A DNA stretch of 64,000 bases from positions 224,199 through 288,198 of the forward strand of contig CAMBEE010000001.1 of NCBI GenBank assembly GCA_945865665.1. Reading direction: 5' to 3'. The notes under the pieces are model-generated. The model did not search any database, had not been told where the DNA came from, and was given only the letters and a program-made list of their open reading frames with translations. Positions 39,213 to 49,748 of the stretch are shown piece after piece; positions within the stretch are counted from its first letter, which is position 1, and the number at the start of each line of letters is the position of its first letter. The position numbers and the translations under genes were made by a program. The stretch is from an uncultured Clostridium sp. (GTDB lineage Bacteria > Bacillota > Clostridia > TANB77 > CAG-508).

Positions 39213-39374
39213 ATGGAAAAAAATCAAAAAATATGTTGTAGTGTAACAAGTTGTAAATATAACAACTTAGAAAATCGATGTCAATTAGCCGAAATACAAG
39301 TATCACCTATTCAAGATTGCGATACTCAAAAAGCTGATGAATCAATGTGTGCAAGCTACGAATATGAAAAATAA
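39213..39374 (+). CDS. DUF1540-like small Cys-rich protein
   Basis: MEKNQKICCSVTSCKYNNLENRCQLAEIQVSPIQDCDTQKADESMCASYEYEK*; ggagg RBS upstream. Confidence 0.75.
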   Translation: MEKNQKICCSVTSCKYNNLENRCQLAEIQVSPIQDCDTQKADESMCASYEYEK

Positions 39375-39387
39375 TTCAATAAAAAGC

Positions 39388-39424
39388 AAAAAGACTATAG
39401 CTTTATTAAACTATAGTCTTTTGC
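39388..39424. terminator. Hairpin terminator between convergent genes
   Basis: aaaagactatagctttattaaactatagtctttt. Confidence 0.75.
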
Positions 39425-41269
39425 TTATTCCACTTCATCATTGCAGTCTTCAAATTGAGAATTATATAATTTTGCATAAAAACCATCTTTTGCAAGTAAT
39501 TCCTCGTGTGTACCCTGCTCAACAATATCTCCGTGGTCCATAACTAAAATTAAGTCTGCATTTTTAATTGTAGATAATCTATGTGCAATAATAAAACTTG
39601 TTCTACCTTCCATTAAATTATCCATAGCAGCTTGAATTTGTTGTTCAGTTCTTGTATCTATTGAACTTGTAGCCTCATCTAAAATCAATATTTTAGGGTC
39701 CGCAAGTATAACTCTAGCAATTGTTAGCAATTGTTTTTGCCCTGCAGATATATTTGTTGATTCTTCATTAATTTTTGCGTCATATCCTTTTGATAATGTT
39801 TTTATATAATGATGTATATGTGCTGCTTTTGCTGCTTTTATTACATCAGAATCTGTTGCATCTGGCATACTATATTTAATATTTTCTTTTATAGTTCCAC
39901 CAAATAGCCATGTATCTTGAAGAACCATGCCAAACATTTTTCTAAGGTCTCCACGTCTAAAATCTTTAATGTTGTGACCATCTAATAAAATTTCACCACT
40001 ATTTACATCATAAAATCTCATTAATAATTTAACCATTGTTGTTTTTCCAGCACCTGTTGGACCAACAATTGCAATTTTTTGGCCATCTTTAACTTTTGCA
40101 TTAAAGTCATTTATTATTGTTTTTTCTGGGTCATATCCAAAATGAACATTTTTAAATTCAATGTTTCCTTTTAAACCATCTGTTGATACTGGGTTCTTTA
40201 TATCTTCAACTTCTTCTGGTTCTTCTAAGAATTCAAATATTCTTTCAGCAGCTGCAATCATTGATTGTATTGTACTTGATATTTGTGCAACTTGACCTAT
40301 TGGCTGTGTAAATTGCTTGTTATATTGTATAAAACTTTGTATATTACCAACTGTTATTCTTCCTTTTACTGCAAAATATCCACCTAAAATTGCAACTGCA
40401 ACATATCCAACATTACCTACAAAGTTCATTAATGGATGCATTAAACCTGATAAAAATTGTGAACGCCATCCTGATTTATACAACTCTTCGTTTTCATTTT
40501 CAAAATCTTTTATTGCTTGTTCTTCTCTTCCAAAAACTTTAACAATATTGTGTCCACCATATGTTTCTTCAACCTGACCATTTACATGTCCTAAGTATTC
40601 TTGTTGTTTTACGAAATATTTTTGTGATTTTCCTATTACTTTTTTTAGTATTACTCCTGATATTGGTAATATCAATAGGCTTACAATTGTCATTTCCCAA
40701 CTAATTGAGAACATCATTACTAATATTCCTATAATTGTGAAAATTGATGTTATAATTTGTGTAATACTTTGGTTTAATCCTGTGCTTAATGTATCAACAT
40801 CATTTGAAATTATTGATAATACTTCGCCATTTGTCTTTTTATCAAAGTATTTCATTGGCAATTTGTTTATTTTTTCTGTCAATTCATTTCTGATTTTATA
40901 TGTTACTTTTTGTGCAACACCTGCCATAATGTAACTTTGAATCATTGAGAATAGTGCACTTACACCATATAGTCCTAGTGCGAACAAAATAATTTTTCCT
41001 ATTTTTGAAAAATCTATTCCACCAGTTCTGTTTATTTTATCCATTAGTCCTGTATATATTTCTGTTGTAGCATTTCCTAAGATTTTTGGTCCAACAATAC
41101 TAAATATTGTACTTCCAATTGCAAATATCATTACAATTATTATTGCTATTTTATAACTTGATAGTCTTTGACCTAACTTCTTTGTTGTTCCCTTTACATC
41201 TTTTGCTTTTTCTACTGGTCCGTGTCCTCTCATTCTTGGAGGTTTATTTGTTGTTTGATTATTACTCAT
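39425..41269 (-). CDS. ABC transporter, permease/ATP-binding (multidrug exporter half)
   Basis: IVGPTGAGKTTMVKLLMRFYD...ISAGQKQLLTIARVILADPKILILDEATSSID. Confidence 0.95.
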   Translation of the reverse strand: MSNNQTTNKPPRMRGHGPVEKAKDVKGTTKKLGQRLSSYKIAIIIVMIFAIGSTIFSIVGPKILGNATTEIYTGLMDKINRTGGIDFSKIGKIILFALGLYGVSALFSMIQSYIMAGVAQKVTYKIRNELTEKINKLPMKYFDKKTNGEVLSIISNDVDTLSTGLNQSITQIITSIFTIIGILVMMFSISWEMTIVSLLILPISGVILKKVIGKSQKYFVKQQEYLGHVNGQVEETYGGHNIVKVFGREEQAIKDFENENEELYKSGWRSQFLSGLMHPLMNFVGNVGYVAVAILGGYFAVKGRITVGNIQSFIQYNKQFTQPIGQVAQISSTIQSMIAAAERIFEFLEEPEEVEDIKNPVSTDGLKGNIEFKNVHFGYDPEKTIINDFNAKVKDGQKIAIVGPTGAGKTTMVKLLMRFYDVNSGEILLDGHNIKDFRRGDLRKMFGMVLQDTWLFGGTIKENIKYSMPDATDSDVIKAAKAAHIHHYIKTLSKGYDAKINEESTNISAGQKQLLTIARVILADPKILILDEATSSIDTRTEQQIQAAMDNLMEGRTSFIIAHRLSTIKNADLILVMDHGDIVEQGTHEELLAKDGFYAKLYNSQFEDCNDEVE

Positions 41270-43574
41270 GTTCTTTACCTCCTTCTCCCATTAATTGATT
41301 ATTTTCAGTTTTTAAACTAGAATCTTCTAAGTTTAGCTCTTTTGCTGAAAGTTGTGATAATGCAATTTGTTTATATGTTTCATTAGTTTTGATTAATTCT
41401 TCATGTGTTCCTTTTCCTACAACTTTTCCATCTTCTAATACTATAATTTGGTCAGCATTTAAAATTGTATTAATTCTTTGTGCTACTATAATTACAGTTT
41501 TGTCTTGTGTCTTTTTATCAAGTTCTGCTCTTAAAATACTATCTGTTTTGAAATCAAGTGCAGAAAAACTATCGTCAAATACTAATATTTCTGGGTCAAT
41601 TGCTATTGCTCTTGCAATTGATAATCTTTGCTTTTGACCACCAGACACATTGCTTCCGCCTTGTGCAATTGGTTCTTGATATTTTTCCGGTTTTGATTCA
41701 ATAAATTCAGTTGCCTGTGCTATTTGAGCCGCCTCAATCATTTGCTCGTCAGACATGTTTGGATTTCCATATTTTATATTAGATTCTATTGTCCCAGAGA
41801 ACAATATTCCTTTTTGTGGTACAAACCCTATAATTTTTCTTAAATCTTTATTTGATATATCTTTAATATCAACACCATCTATCAAAAGATTTCCTGATGT
41901 TACATCGTAAAATCTAGGTATCAAATTAACTATTGTAGATTTTCCGCTACCTGTGCTTCCTATGATAGCAGTTGTTTTTCCTGGTTCTGCAGTAAATGAA
42001 ATATCACTTAAAACTTCTTCATCGCTATCTGGATATCTAAATGAAACATTTTTAAATTCAACAAGTCCTTTTTTGTTTGGATTTAATTTTTTAGGTTCTT
42101 TACTATCTTTTACAGCTTCATCTGTTTCAATTATTTCATTTATACGATTTGCAGATACTGATGCTCTTGGTAACATTATTGAAACCATTGATATCATTAA
42201 GAAGCTCATTACAATTTGCATTGTATATTGAATAAATGCTATCATATTTCCAACTTGCATTGTTCCATTATCAATTCCATGTGCTCCAACCCACACGATT
42301 AACAATGAGATTCCATTCATAATTAACATTAATGTTGGCATCATAAAACTCATTGCTCTGTTAACAAAAAGGTTAGTTTTGGTTAAATCCATATTTGCTT
42401 TATCAAATCTTTTTTCTTCTTTTTTCTCTGTGTTGAATGCTCTAATTACTGGTAAACCTGTTAAGATTTCTCTTGCAACTAGGTTTAGTTTATCAATTAA
42501 TTGTTGTAATTTTTTGAATCTTGGCATTGCAATTATAAATAATGTTGCAACTACAAATAATATTGCTACAATTGCTACTCCTATTATCCATGCCATTGAG
42601 TTATCACTTTGATTTAATACTCTTAAAAATCCTCCAATACCTATAATTGGTGCATATACAAGAACTCTAAATAGTATTGCTATTAACCCTTGAATTTGTT
42701 GAATATCATTTGTTGAACGTGTTATTAAAGATGCTGTACTATATTCTGAAAATTCTTTGTTTGAAAATCTAAGTACTTTTTTAAATACTTTTTCTCTTAA
42801 TGTCTTTGCAAGTCTTGCTGCAACTCTTGCAGATAAACACATAATTGATATTGCAGATATCATAATTATTAATGATATTCCTAGCATTTTTAATCCTGCC
42901 ATTATTATGTATTGATTTTGTATGCTGTCTGTATTCATTCCTATTGCTTTGTATTCATTTTTAACTTCTTGTATTGCCGCTTGTTCTAATATGCTTTCTT
43001 GCATATCATCAATTTTTTGATTTACTGTTTCTAACATTTGGTCTAGTTGCCCTTTTGGCATTTGCTTAATTATTTCAATTAAATTCATATTTTGTAACAT
43101 TACCTTTTGTGGTTCTGGTACTTGTGTTAGCATTTGTTGTTTCATTTGTTCAGCTGTATCTTCATTTTCTAATGTACAAAGCAGCATTAACGGTTTAGCC
43201 ATTAAGGAATCCAATTCATCTTGTTCACTGCTACTTATTTTTTTAATTTTATATAAAGATTCATTTTCTAATGCTGGATATTTTTTTACTAATTTTTCAT
43301 ATTCGGCACTATCTAAATTATATTTTGATATTTCCTCATATGATGCTAAAATTTTATCATCTTCGTCTGTAAATATTAACATATTGTCCATTTCTGATTT
43401 TCTTATTACTTCTGGTGCTACATTTTCAATTCCACCATTTTGGATACCTACATTGACTATTTTTGATGTGTAGTCTGGTAATGTTAAATCTCCTGCTGCT
43501 TGAACTATTAATAATAGTACTATTGTAATTACTGATATCCATGATTCTTTTAAATTTTTTAATACTTTAAACAT
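41262..43574 (-). CDS. ABC transporter, permease/ATP-binding (multidrug exporter half)
   Basis: IIGSTGSGKSTIVNLIPRFYD...VSGGQKQRLSIARAIAIDPEILVFDDSFSALD. Confidence 0.95.
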   Translation of the reverse strand: MFKVLKNLKESWISVITIVLLLIVQAAGDLTLPDYTSKIVNVGIQNGGIENVAPEVIRKSEMDNMLIFTDEDDKILASYEEISKYNLDSAEYEKLVKKYPALENESLYKIKKISSSEQDELDSLMAKPLMLLCTLENEDTAEQMKQQMLTQVPEPQKVMLQNMNLIEIIKQMPKGQLDQMLETVNQKIDDMQESILEQAAIQEVKNEYKAIGMNTDSIQNQYIIMAGLKMLGISLIIMISAISIMCLSARVAARLAKTLREKVFKKVLRFSNKEFSEYSTASLITRSTNDIQQIQGLIAILFRVLVYAPIIGIGGFLRVLNQSDNSMAWIIGVAIVAILFVVATLFIIAMPRFKKLQQLIDKLNLVAREILTGLPVIRAFNTEKKEEKRFDKANMDLTKTNLFVNRAMSFMMPTLMLIMNGISLLIVWVGAHGIDNGTMQVGNMIAFIQYTMQIVMSFLMISMVSIMLPRASVSANRINEIIETDEAVKDSKEPKKLNPNKKGLVEFKNVSFRYPDSDEEVLSDISFTAEPGKTTAIIGSTGSGKSTIVNLIPRFYDVTSGNLLIDGVDIKDISNKDLRKIIGFVPQKGILFSGTIESNIKYGNPNMSDEQMIEAAQIAQATEFIESKPEKYQEPIAQGGSNVSGGQKQRLSIARAIAIDPEILVFDDSFSALDFKTDSILRAELDKKTQDKTVIIVAQRINTILNADQIIVLEDGKVVGKGTHEELIKTNETYKQIALSQLSAKELNLEDSSLKTENNQLMGEGGKEHE

Positions 43575-44212
43575 GCTTTTCTCCTCTCATAATTCCATAT
43601 TTCAAATATTCAATTTGTTTTAAGAAATTTTCTCTTGCTTCTTCTTTTGAGTCATATTTAAATCTCATTACAATTGCTTTCGTAGTTACTGTAAATAAGA
43701 TTTTCTCTACGATTTCAAATTCTTCTTTTGAATTTACTCTTAAATTTGAAGTATCAATATACTCATAAAAATCATTTATTTTTTTAGGTCTTTCTTCTAC
43801 AAATTTTTTGAATATTTTACCATCATCACTTGTTTTTAAATTTCCAAATATTTTTCTGTAAAATTCCATATCTTCGTTTTTTATCAGGTTATTATCTACA
43901 CAGTCATACATTGATATAAAAATTTTAAATATGTCACCTTTGGATTTTATAACTTTTTCCTGCATTTGTGCATTCATTTCTTTAAAATGTATATTTAAAA
44001 TATACCCGTAACAAATCTTCTTTACTTTCAAAATATTGATAAAAACTTCCTCTTGCAATATCTGCGTCTTCTACAATATTTTTTATTGATGTCTGTTCAA
44101 ATGGTACTCGCGCAAATTCTTTTTTTGCTGCTTTTATTATTTTGTCTTTTTTTTCTTCTGACAACTTTACAAATGTTTCTTTTGGCATATTCTCACCACC
44201 TTTTATTATCAT
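43567..44212 (-). CDS. TetR family regulator with a +1 frameshift at CGG 44008-44006 (~214 aa)
   Basis: ORF 43982..44212 (KKDKIIKAAKKEFARVPFEQTSIKNIVEDADIARGSFYQYFESKEDLL-CGG); skipping C gives GYILNIHFKEMNAQMQEKVIKSKGDIFKIFISMYDC..., the frame of ORF 43567..44058. Confidence 0.92.
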
Positions 44213-44291
44213 TTTTTACTATTGTCTTTTTCTCTTATAGTGACAAACTATTTTTTTGTTCATGTCTGTATAAATTATTTCAAAAAATAAA

Positions 44292-44336
44292 ATGACACTG
44301 TGTCATTATTATAAGTGACACGGTGTCATTTGTCAA
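44292..44336 (-). promoter_or_regulatory. Promoter TTGACA-N17-TATAAT with two ATGACAC-N-GTGTCAT-type palindromes (TetR operators)
   Basis: atgacactgtgtcat (44292-44306), gtgacacggtgtcat (44315-44329); -35 at 44336-44331, -10 at 44313-44308 on the minus strand. Confidence 0.85.
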
Positions 44337-44401
44337 TATTTTTATTGTATCTTTTTTGTGAATTCTTTGTGAACATTAATTATAAAATACAAATATATGC
44401 T

Positions 44402-45109
44402 TTACAAAATATTCAAAATCTCATCTATTTTAGATACAGTATAATATTTAATTTGTTTTTGTCCTTCTTCAGTTTCTAATTCATAATATGAACTTTTATT
44501 AATCTTTTCAGTTTCTTTTGGATTATAATAAATTGCTTGAAGCCCCGCTTTTAATGCTCCTTCTATATCCCTTTCAAAACTATCTCCTATCATTATACAT
44601 TCTTCTGGTTTATTTTCCCCAATTGCCTGCATAAACGCTTCTTTAAATGGTTTTCTTTTTGTATTTTCTGCTGCATATACATCTTGAAAATATCTTAAAA
44701 TATTTACCTTTTTCAACCTTTTAATCTGTTGTTCTTTATACCAATCTGTTAAACAAACCATTTCATATTGCTTATTTAATTTTTTAAGTGTTGTTAAAAT
44801 TGAATCCTCTATTTTTTCTGGCGCACACTTTGCCCATTTTTCAATAATTTTATCCATAAATTCTTTAGGATATTTTTTCCCTGTATATTCATTTATATAA
44901 TTTATCATATTTTCTTTATTGAATGAATAATATACATTTTCATATTCTCCAAAGGCTTGTTTTATTTTATTAAATTCTTCATTTGAACATTCTGTATTTA
45001 ATTCTTTTAACACTTCAAATATTTCGTTATAATATTCATTTTTCCAAGGTATTAGTGTATTATCTATATCAAATATTACTCTTTTTATCATCTCATCTAG
45101 TATAATCAA
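44402..45109 (-). CDS. HAD family hydrolase
   Basis: VIFDIDNTLIPW...CLTDWYKEQQ...KRKPFKEAF...CIMIGDSFERDIEGALKAGLQAIYY. Confidence 0.92.
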   Translation of the reverse strand: MIILDEMIKRVIFDIDNTLIPWKNEYYNEIFEVLKELNTECSNEEFNKIKQAFGEYENVYYSFNKENMINYINEYTGKKYPKEFMDKIIEKWAKCAPEKIEDSILTTLKKLNKQYEMVCLTDWYKEQQIKRLKKVNILRYFQDVYAAENTKRKPFKEAFMQAIGENKPEECIMIGDSFERDIEGALKAGLQAIYYNPKETEKINKSSYYELETEEGQKQIKYYTVSKIDEILNIL

Positions 45110-45162
45110 TTTTATAAAGCATTAATCAAAAATTGATTATTCCCTTTCTACAAATTAAATCA

Positions 45163-45852
45163 CTACATTTTTCTAAATACGCCACATACTTTTCCCAAAA
45201 TCTCACAATTTGGAACTATTATTGGGTCCATTGTACTATTTTCAGGTTGTAATCTTATATGATCTGTTTCTTTATAAAATGTTTTTACAGTTGCTTCATC
45301 TTCTATTAATGCAACAACAATTTCTCCATTGTTTGCATTACTTTGTTTTCTTACTAATATGTAATCACCATCTAAAATTCCTGCCTCTATCATACTTTCC
45401 CCTCTAACTGTAAGCATAAAACAGTCAGAATTTCCAACAAAGTCAATTGGAATTGGGAATGTATCTGTTACATTTTCAACTGCTAAAATAGGCATACCTG
45501 CTGTTATTTTTCCAACAACTGGTACCTCTACTAATTCCTTTTGAGTATAGAAGTCTTTTGTTGATGTTTTCTTTGATTCACCATCTGTTCCTTTTAATAA
45601 TCTTAATGTTCTTCCTTTTTTATCTTGTTTTTTAATATATCCTTTATCTTCTAGTCTAGCTAAATATCCATGTACTGTAGCTGTTGAGCTTAATCCTACA
45701 GCTTTTCCTATTTCCCTAACTGATGGTGGATAACCCACACTCATAATTTGTTTTTCGATATATCTTAATATTGCTTTCTCTCTTACATTTAATTCTGGTC
45801 TTTTTCTTGGCATAAAACTCACTCCATTTCTCATTTTTGTACATAATATCAC
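45163..45852 (-). CDS. lexA: LexA repressor (true start probably MPRKRPELN)
   Basis: [55 protein letters not shown]...[14 protein letters not shown]...[25 protein letters not shown]. Confidence 0.97.
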   Translation of the reverse strand: MILCTKMRNGVSFMPRKRPELNVREKAILRYIEKQIMSVGYPPSVREIGKAVGLSSTATVHGYLARLEDKGYIKKQDKKGRTLRLLKGTDGESKKTSTKDFYTQKELVEVPVVGKITAGMPILAVENVTDTFPIPIDFVGNSDCFMLTVRGESMIEAGILDGDYILVRKQSNANNGEIVVALIEDEATVKTFYKETDHIRLQPENSTMDPIIVPNCEILGKVCGVFRKM

Positions 45853-45953
45853 ACAAACAAAAAAATGTCAAACATAAATTTGCTTTTTTAGAATTTTTTT
45901 AGGGAAAACTTTTTTAATTTCCCCTAAAATCATACTTCAAATATTAATCTTCT

Positions 45954-47315
45954 TTATTTAAATCTTTTTCCCTTTGAACGTTTTTTCTTTGGCTTTTCTT
46001 CTTCATATTCTTCAAAATCATTATTTTCTTCTATATTTGAATCATTATTATTATCATAATTATTAAAAGAGTCATTTTCATTAACATCATTATCTTCAAA
46101 AACTCCTCCATATGGTATAAAAGCTTCATTTTTCTTATTTTTTACTTTACTTACTACAATTATTATTATAACAACTATTACAAGCACTGCAACAGTTGAA
46201 ACTATAATGATATTTTTAATTTTATTTGCATTTGTATTTGTTTCTTCTTGATTTTCTACAGATTTATTTACAATTATTTGATATGCAACATTTTTATCTT
46301 CTGTATCTCCTTTTACAAGAATTGTAATTACATTTTCTCCATCTTGTAAATTTTCATTTCCTGTTATTTCAACATTTGCGTTTTCCTCTGTTGCAATTGC
46401 CTCTATATCAAGTTTATCAAGATTTTCTTTTAATTCTATTCTATATTCATATACATCAGTTTGAAATTGTGGTTGTAGTTCCACACCTGCAATTGATAAT
46501 TTTGTTAGTCCAAATGCTTGTGCTGCTGGATCCTCAACTTCATCTTCTGATGTTGTTTCGTTTGTAGTTTCTTCTGTTTTTTCATTTTCTGTACTATTAT
46601 CGTCTTTTGTTTTTCTTGTTACATTTATAGTATATGTTTTTTTAGCTTTTCCATCTTCAGCTGTAACAACTATACTAAATGTATTTGTACCTTCTTTTAA
46701 AGTTTTCTTTCCTGTTCCAGTTATTGTTTGTCCACTTTGGCCTTTATTCGCATATATTTCTATTGATTCTACATTATTTGGCACTTCTGTACTATATGAA
46801 GTTTTATTCGCACTAAATCCTGAAAAATCATTTGGTCTAATTCCTAAATTTGATAATGTTGCTACATTTGATTTCGTGACAGTATTAATATTTGAACTAT
46901 TTCCTAAATTTGATGAATTATTTCCATTGTTAGTCGATGTGTTCGCCTTTGCTGTTATAGTAACGCTTCCACCTATTGATGTAATAGCATTATTACTCCC
47001 ATCTGAAACATTTCCACTCATCTTTATAGTATAAGTTCCTTCTGCCTTTGGTGTAAATGTTAATGTTTTTGTAACACTAGTATTTTCACCGTTATCACTT
47101 GTATCAGCATAATTTCCAGATACCGCCCCCGTAATGTGTATTTCCCATGCAGCAGCATTTGCTCTTACGGCTATTGTTACTGTTTCACCCACATTAACAG
47201 ATGTTTTATTTGCTGATATATTGGCAGATGCAGCATTTGCATTTGTTGTCATTAATAATCCACATATGTATATCAATAATATTAATATTACTTTTTTTAT
47301 TTTTTTCATGTTCAA
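45954..47315 (-). CDS. Cell-surface protein with Ig/cohesin-like and cadherin-like beta-sandwich domains, C-terminal TM
   Basis: Signal peptide; SANISANKTSVNVGETVTIAV...; LSNLGIRPNDFSGFSANKTSYSTEVPNNVESIEIYA...; C-terminal TM and basic tail. Confidence 0.75.
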   Translation of the reverse strand: MNMKKIKKVILILLIYICGLLMTTNANAASANISANKTSVNVGETVTIAVRANAAAWEIHITGAVSGNYADTSDNGENTSVTKTLTFTPKAEGTYTIKMSGNVSDGSNNAITSIGGSVTITAKANTSTNNGNNSSNLGNSSNINTVTKSNVATLSNLGIRPNDFSGFSANKTSYSTEVPNNVESIEIYANKGQSGQTITGTGKKTLKEGTNTFSIVVTAEDGKAKKTYTINVTRKTKDDNSTENEKTEETTNETTSEDEVEDPAAQAFGLTKLSIAGVELQPQFQTDVYEYRIELKENLDKLDIEAIATEENANVEITGNENLQDGENVITILVKGDTEDKNVAYQIIVNKSVENQEETNTNANKIKNIIIVSTVAVLVIVVIIIIVVSKVKNKKNEAFIPYGGVFEDNDVNENDSFNNYDNNNDSNIEENNDFEEYEEEKPKKKRSKGKRFK

Positions 47316-47325
47316 ACAACCTCTC

Positions 47326-48852
47326 CTATTCTTCTATTTTGTATGTACCTAACAAATGCTTTCTAATTAGTAGTAAATCCCCTGAGTTAATAGCACCATC
47401 TTTGTTTACATCCATAGCTTTTAAAGTATTTGTATCTGTTATAATTTTGGTTCCAATTAAATGTTTTTTTAATACTAGTAAATCTCCTGAATTAATTGTC
47501 CCATCATTATTACAGTCACCTAATTTATATTTTTTATCAGTTGTATCTGTGCTATTATCATTAATAGGAACTAAATACAATTTATACTTACTCTCACCAT
47601 CATATGTTTCTCTTGCAGCATAACCAACTACGCCATTAGACTTTCTAACTTTGTCCCAATAAGTTCCTCCAACCTTTGAAGTTGCCTTTTCAAGTCTTGT
47701 AACAATTTCATCTTTATATAGCCAACCTACTGTTGTAGAACCATTTGGATTATTTCTAATTCTAAGAGTTTGGTCAACATTGACTTTAACAACATCAACA
47801 TCTGTAGAACTTGAACCATTTGTATCAGGTCTACTACAAGCGTCACCTGGCATATTTTCATATACCGGTATAATAAATGTATGTGATGAAGACATTGAAT
47901 TTATATTAATATATGTATTTCTTAATGTTGTTCCTTCACTTTGTGCTGCTAAAATATTTTGCATATATTGATTTGAATACAATCCATTAGTTGCTTCAAC
48001 ATCAAATTTTTGTAAATACAAGTTATTTTGGCCTTTATGAATATAATTATTAGCCAAGAAACTAATTCCACCATCAATTGACTTATCCAAACTTGTCCAT
48101 CCATATTTTTTTGCTGTTGCTAAACCATTTAATAATATCTCTTGTGTTGAATTTCCTGATGCTCCTCTATTGAAGACATTATAATATCCTACATATTGAC
48201 CATTATAACCATTTCCAGCTGTTAAAACTGTTCCAGTTTTTCCTTGTTCTTGTATAATTCTTGCAACTATATAATATGCATTAACATTATTTTTATTTGC
48301 CGCGTCAACTATACCTTGTTCATGTCCTGCAAGAAATGTTCCATTTACCATTGATTTTACTACATTTATATCTGAACCAGAATTTGTTAATTCTTCAAAT
48401 TGGAATATATCAGATGCATTTAATGAATTTCTTGGGTCCATCATGTATTTTATACCTTGCTCTGAAACACATCTCCAGCTACCATTATCATATGCTCTGT
48501 CTCCACATATAGAACAAATCCAAGCTCCTTGATAACTTGAGTTTTTATATACTAAGTTTTTTGGAGAGCCACCATGTCCTACATATTCATTTGAAATTAC
48601 TTCATTCCAGTCCAAACCTGTATATAAGATTTTAAATTTCCAATTTGGATATTTGCTTTGCAATAATTTTATTCTATATTTTATTCCTGGATATTTTGAA
48701 TCATTTATGCCATTTATGTCTGTGCTTACACTCTGACTTACAGCATATGATTCATTATGATTTATAACTGATATTAATATACCTGTAATTATTGATAAGA
48801 TTAAAACAATTGATATAATTCTTCGTATCTTGTCCATTTGTTTCTCCTCCAT
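47326..48852 (-). CDS. N-acetylglucosaminidase-like autolysin with SH3 and C-terminal dockerin domain
   Basis: ASDIFQFEELTNSG...YYIVARIIQEQGKTG...; C-terminal GDCNNDGTINSGDLLVLKKHLIG...MDVNKDGAINSGDLLLIRKHLLG. Confidence 0.85.
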   Translation of the reverse strand: MEEKQMDKIRRIISIVLILSIITGILISVINHNESYAVSQSVSTDINGINDSKYPGIKYRIKLLQSKYPNWKFKILYTGLDWNEVISNEYVGHGGSPKNLVYKNSSYQGAWICSICGDRAYDNGSWRCVSEQGIKYMMDPRNSLNASDIFQFEELTNSGSDINVVKSMVNGTFLAGHEQGIVDAANKNNVNAYYIVARIIQEQGKTGTVLTAGNGYNGQYVGYYNVFNRGASGNSTQEILLNGLATAKKYGWTSLDKSIDGGISFLANNYIHKGQNNLYLQKFDVEATNGLYSNQYMQNILAAQSEGTTLRNTYININSMSSSHTFIIPVYENMPGDACSRPDTNGSSSTDVDVVKVNVDQTLRIRNNPNGSTTVGWLYKDEIVTRLEKATSKVGGTYWDKVRKSNGVVGYAARETYDGESKYKLYLVPINDNSTDTTDKKYKLGDCNNDGTINSGDLLVLKKHLIGTKIITDTNTLKAMDVNKDGAINSGDLLLIRKHLLGTYKIEE

Positions 48853-49126
48853 TTTTATCTATTCGTGTGTTTTCAATTTTTTATGCATTTGTTAGTTTTC
48901 TTCTTCGTGTTTTTTGTTACTTTTTCCCATTTTTTCGATATAATTATATCATTGTGTACTTTTTTAGTCAATGAATTTTCGTAATGTAATATAAATGTAA
49001 AATTCGAGCAATTTGTCCTCACAGACAAGTTGCTCAAAGTACCTCATAGCTTTATTTATAAAATTATTTTCAATTTCTTAAAAAAATTATAAAGGGCACT
49101 CTAAAATAGGATGCCCCTTATACTTT

Positions 49127-49546
49127 TTAGTTTTCGACAATTTTCTTGTCTACCACTTTGATTTGCCAACTACCTATACTTCCTTTAAATACATATGAAC
49201 CAATTCTAAATTCATCGTCTAATATATCGCCAATCTCAACAGAATAATAATATTCTTCTGAAACTTGAATGGGAATCGTAATTGTATTCATATAATCTTT
49301 CATGTGTTCTTCCAAATCAAGTGAAAAATGTGATTGAGAAATTTCTAACTCAATAACATATATAATTTCATCTTTTTGAATTAATCCGTCACGAACTTCT
49401 TGCAATCTGTCTACATCTGTTTGAAGTTCATTGATCTCGGTTTGTAATTCACTTCTTTCAGTTTTTAAATCTTCATTATTACATCCCACCAATAAACACA
49501 TAGTAGTAATAATGAAAATAACTAAAATTAAGCTTTTCCGTTTCAT
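49127..49546 (-). CDS. Small lipoprotein
   Basis: MKRKSLILVIFIITTMCLLVGCNNEDLK lipobox; coiled coil TERSELQTEINELQTDVDRLQEVRDGL; codon 3 is CGG. Confidence 0.7.
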   Translation of the reverse strand: MKRKSLILVIFIITTMCLLVGCNNEDLKTERSELQTEINELQTDVDRLQEVRDGLIQKDEIIYVIELEISQSHFSLDLEEHMKDYMNTITIPIQVSEEYYYSVEIGDILDDEFRIGSYVFKGSIGSWQIKVVDKKIVEN

Positions 49547-49748
49547 AGTTGGTCTCCTTTTCTTTTGGTAATATCATTAAATTATCAATGACATTTACTA
49601 AAATAGTACATTTTTTATATTTCGCTGTACTCACGAATACTGTATATATTATACCATATTTTATATATTTAAACAATTTTTTATCTCCTGTAATGTAAAT
49701 GTAAAATTCAAGCAAATCTATCAAAAAAATTTTCTCCTATTTCATTTT

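Noticed and set aside
49538-49540. CGG at codon 3 of the lipoprotein gene as a ninth frameshift site
   Set aside because: A +1 shift would give M-K-G-K-A-stop. The zero frame gives a normal lipoprotein signal, so it is treated as Arg and as an exception.
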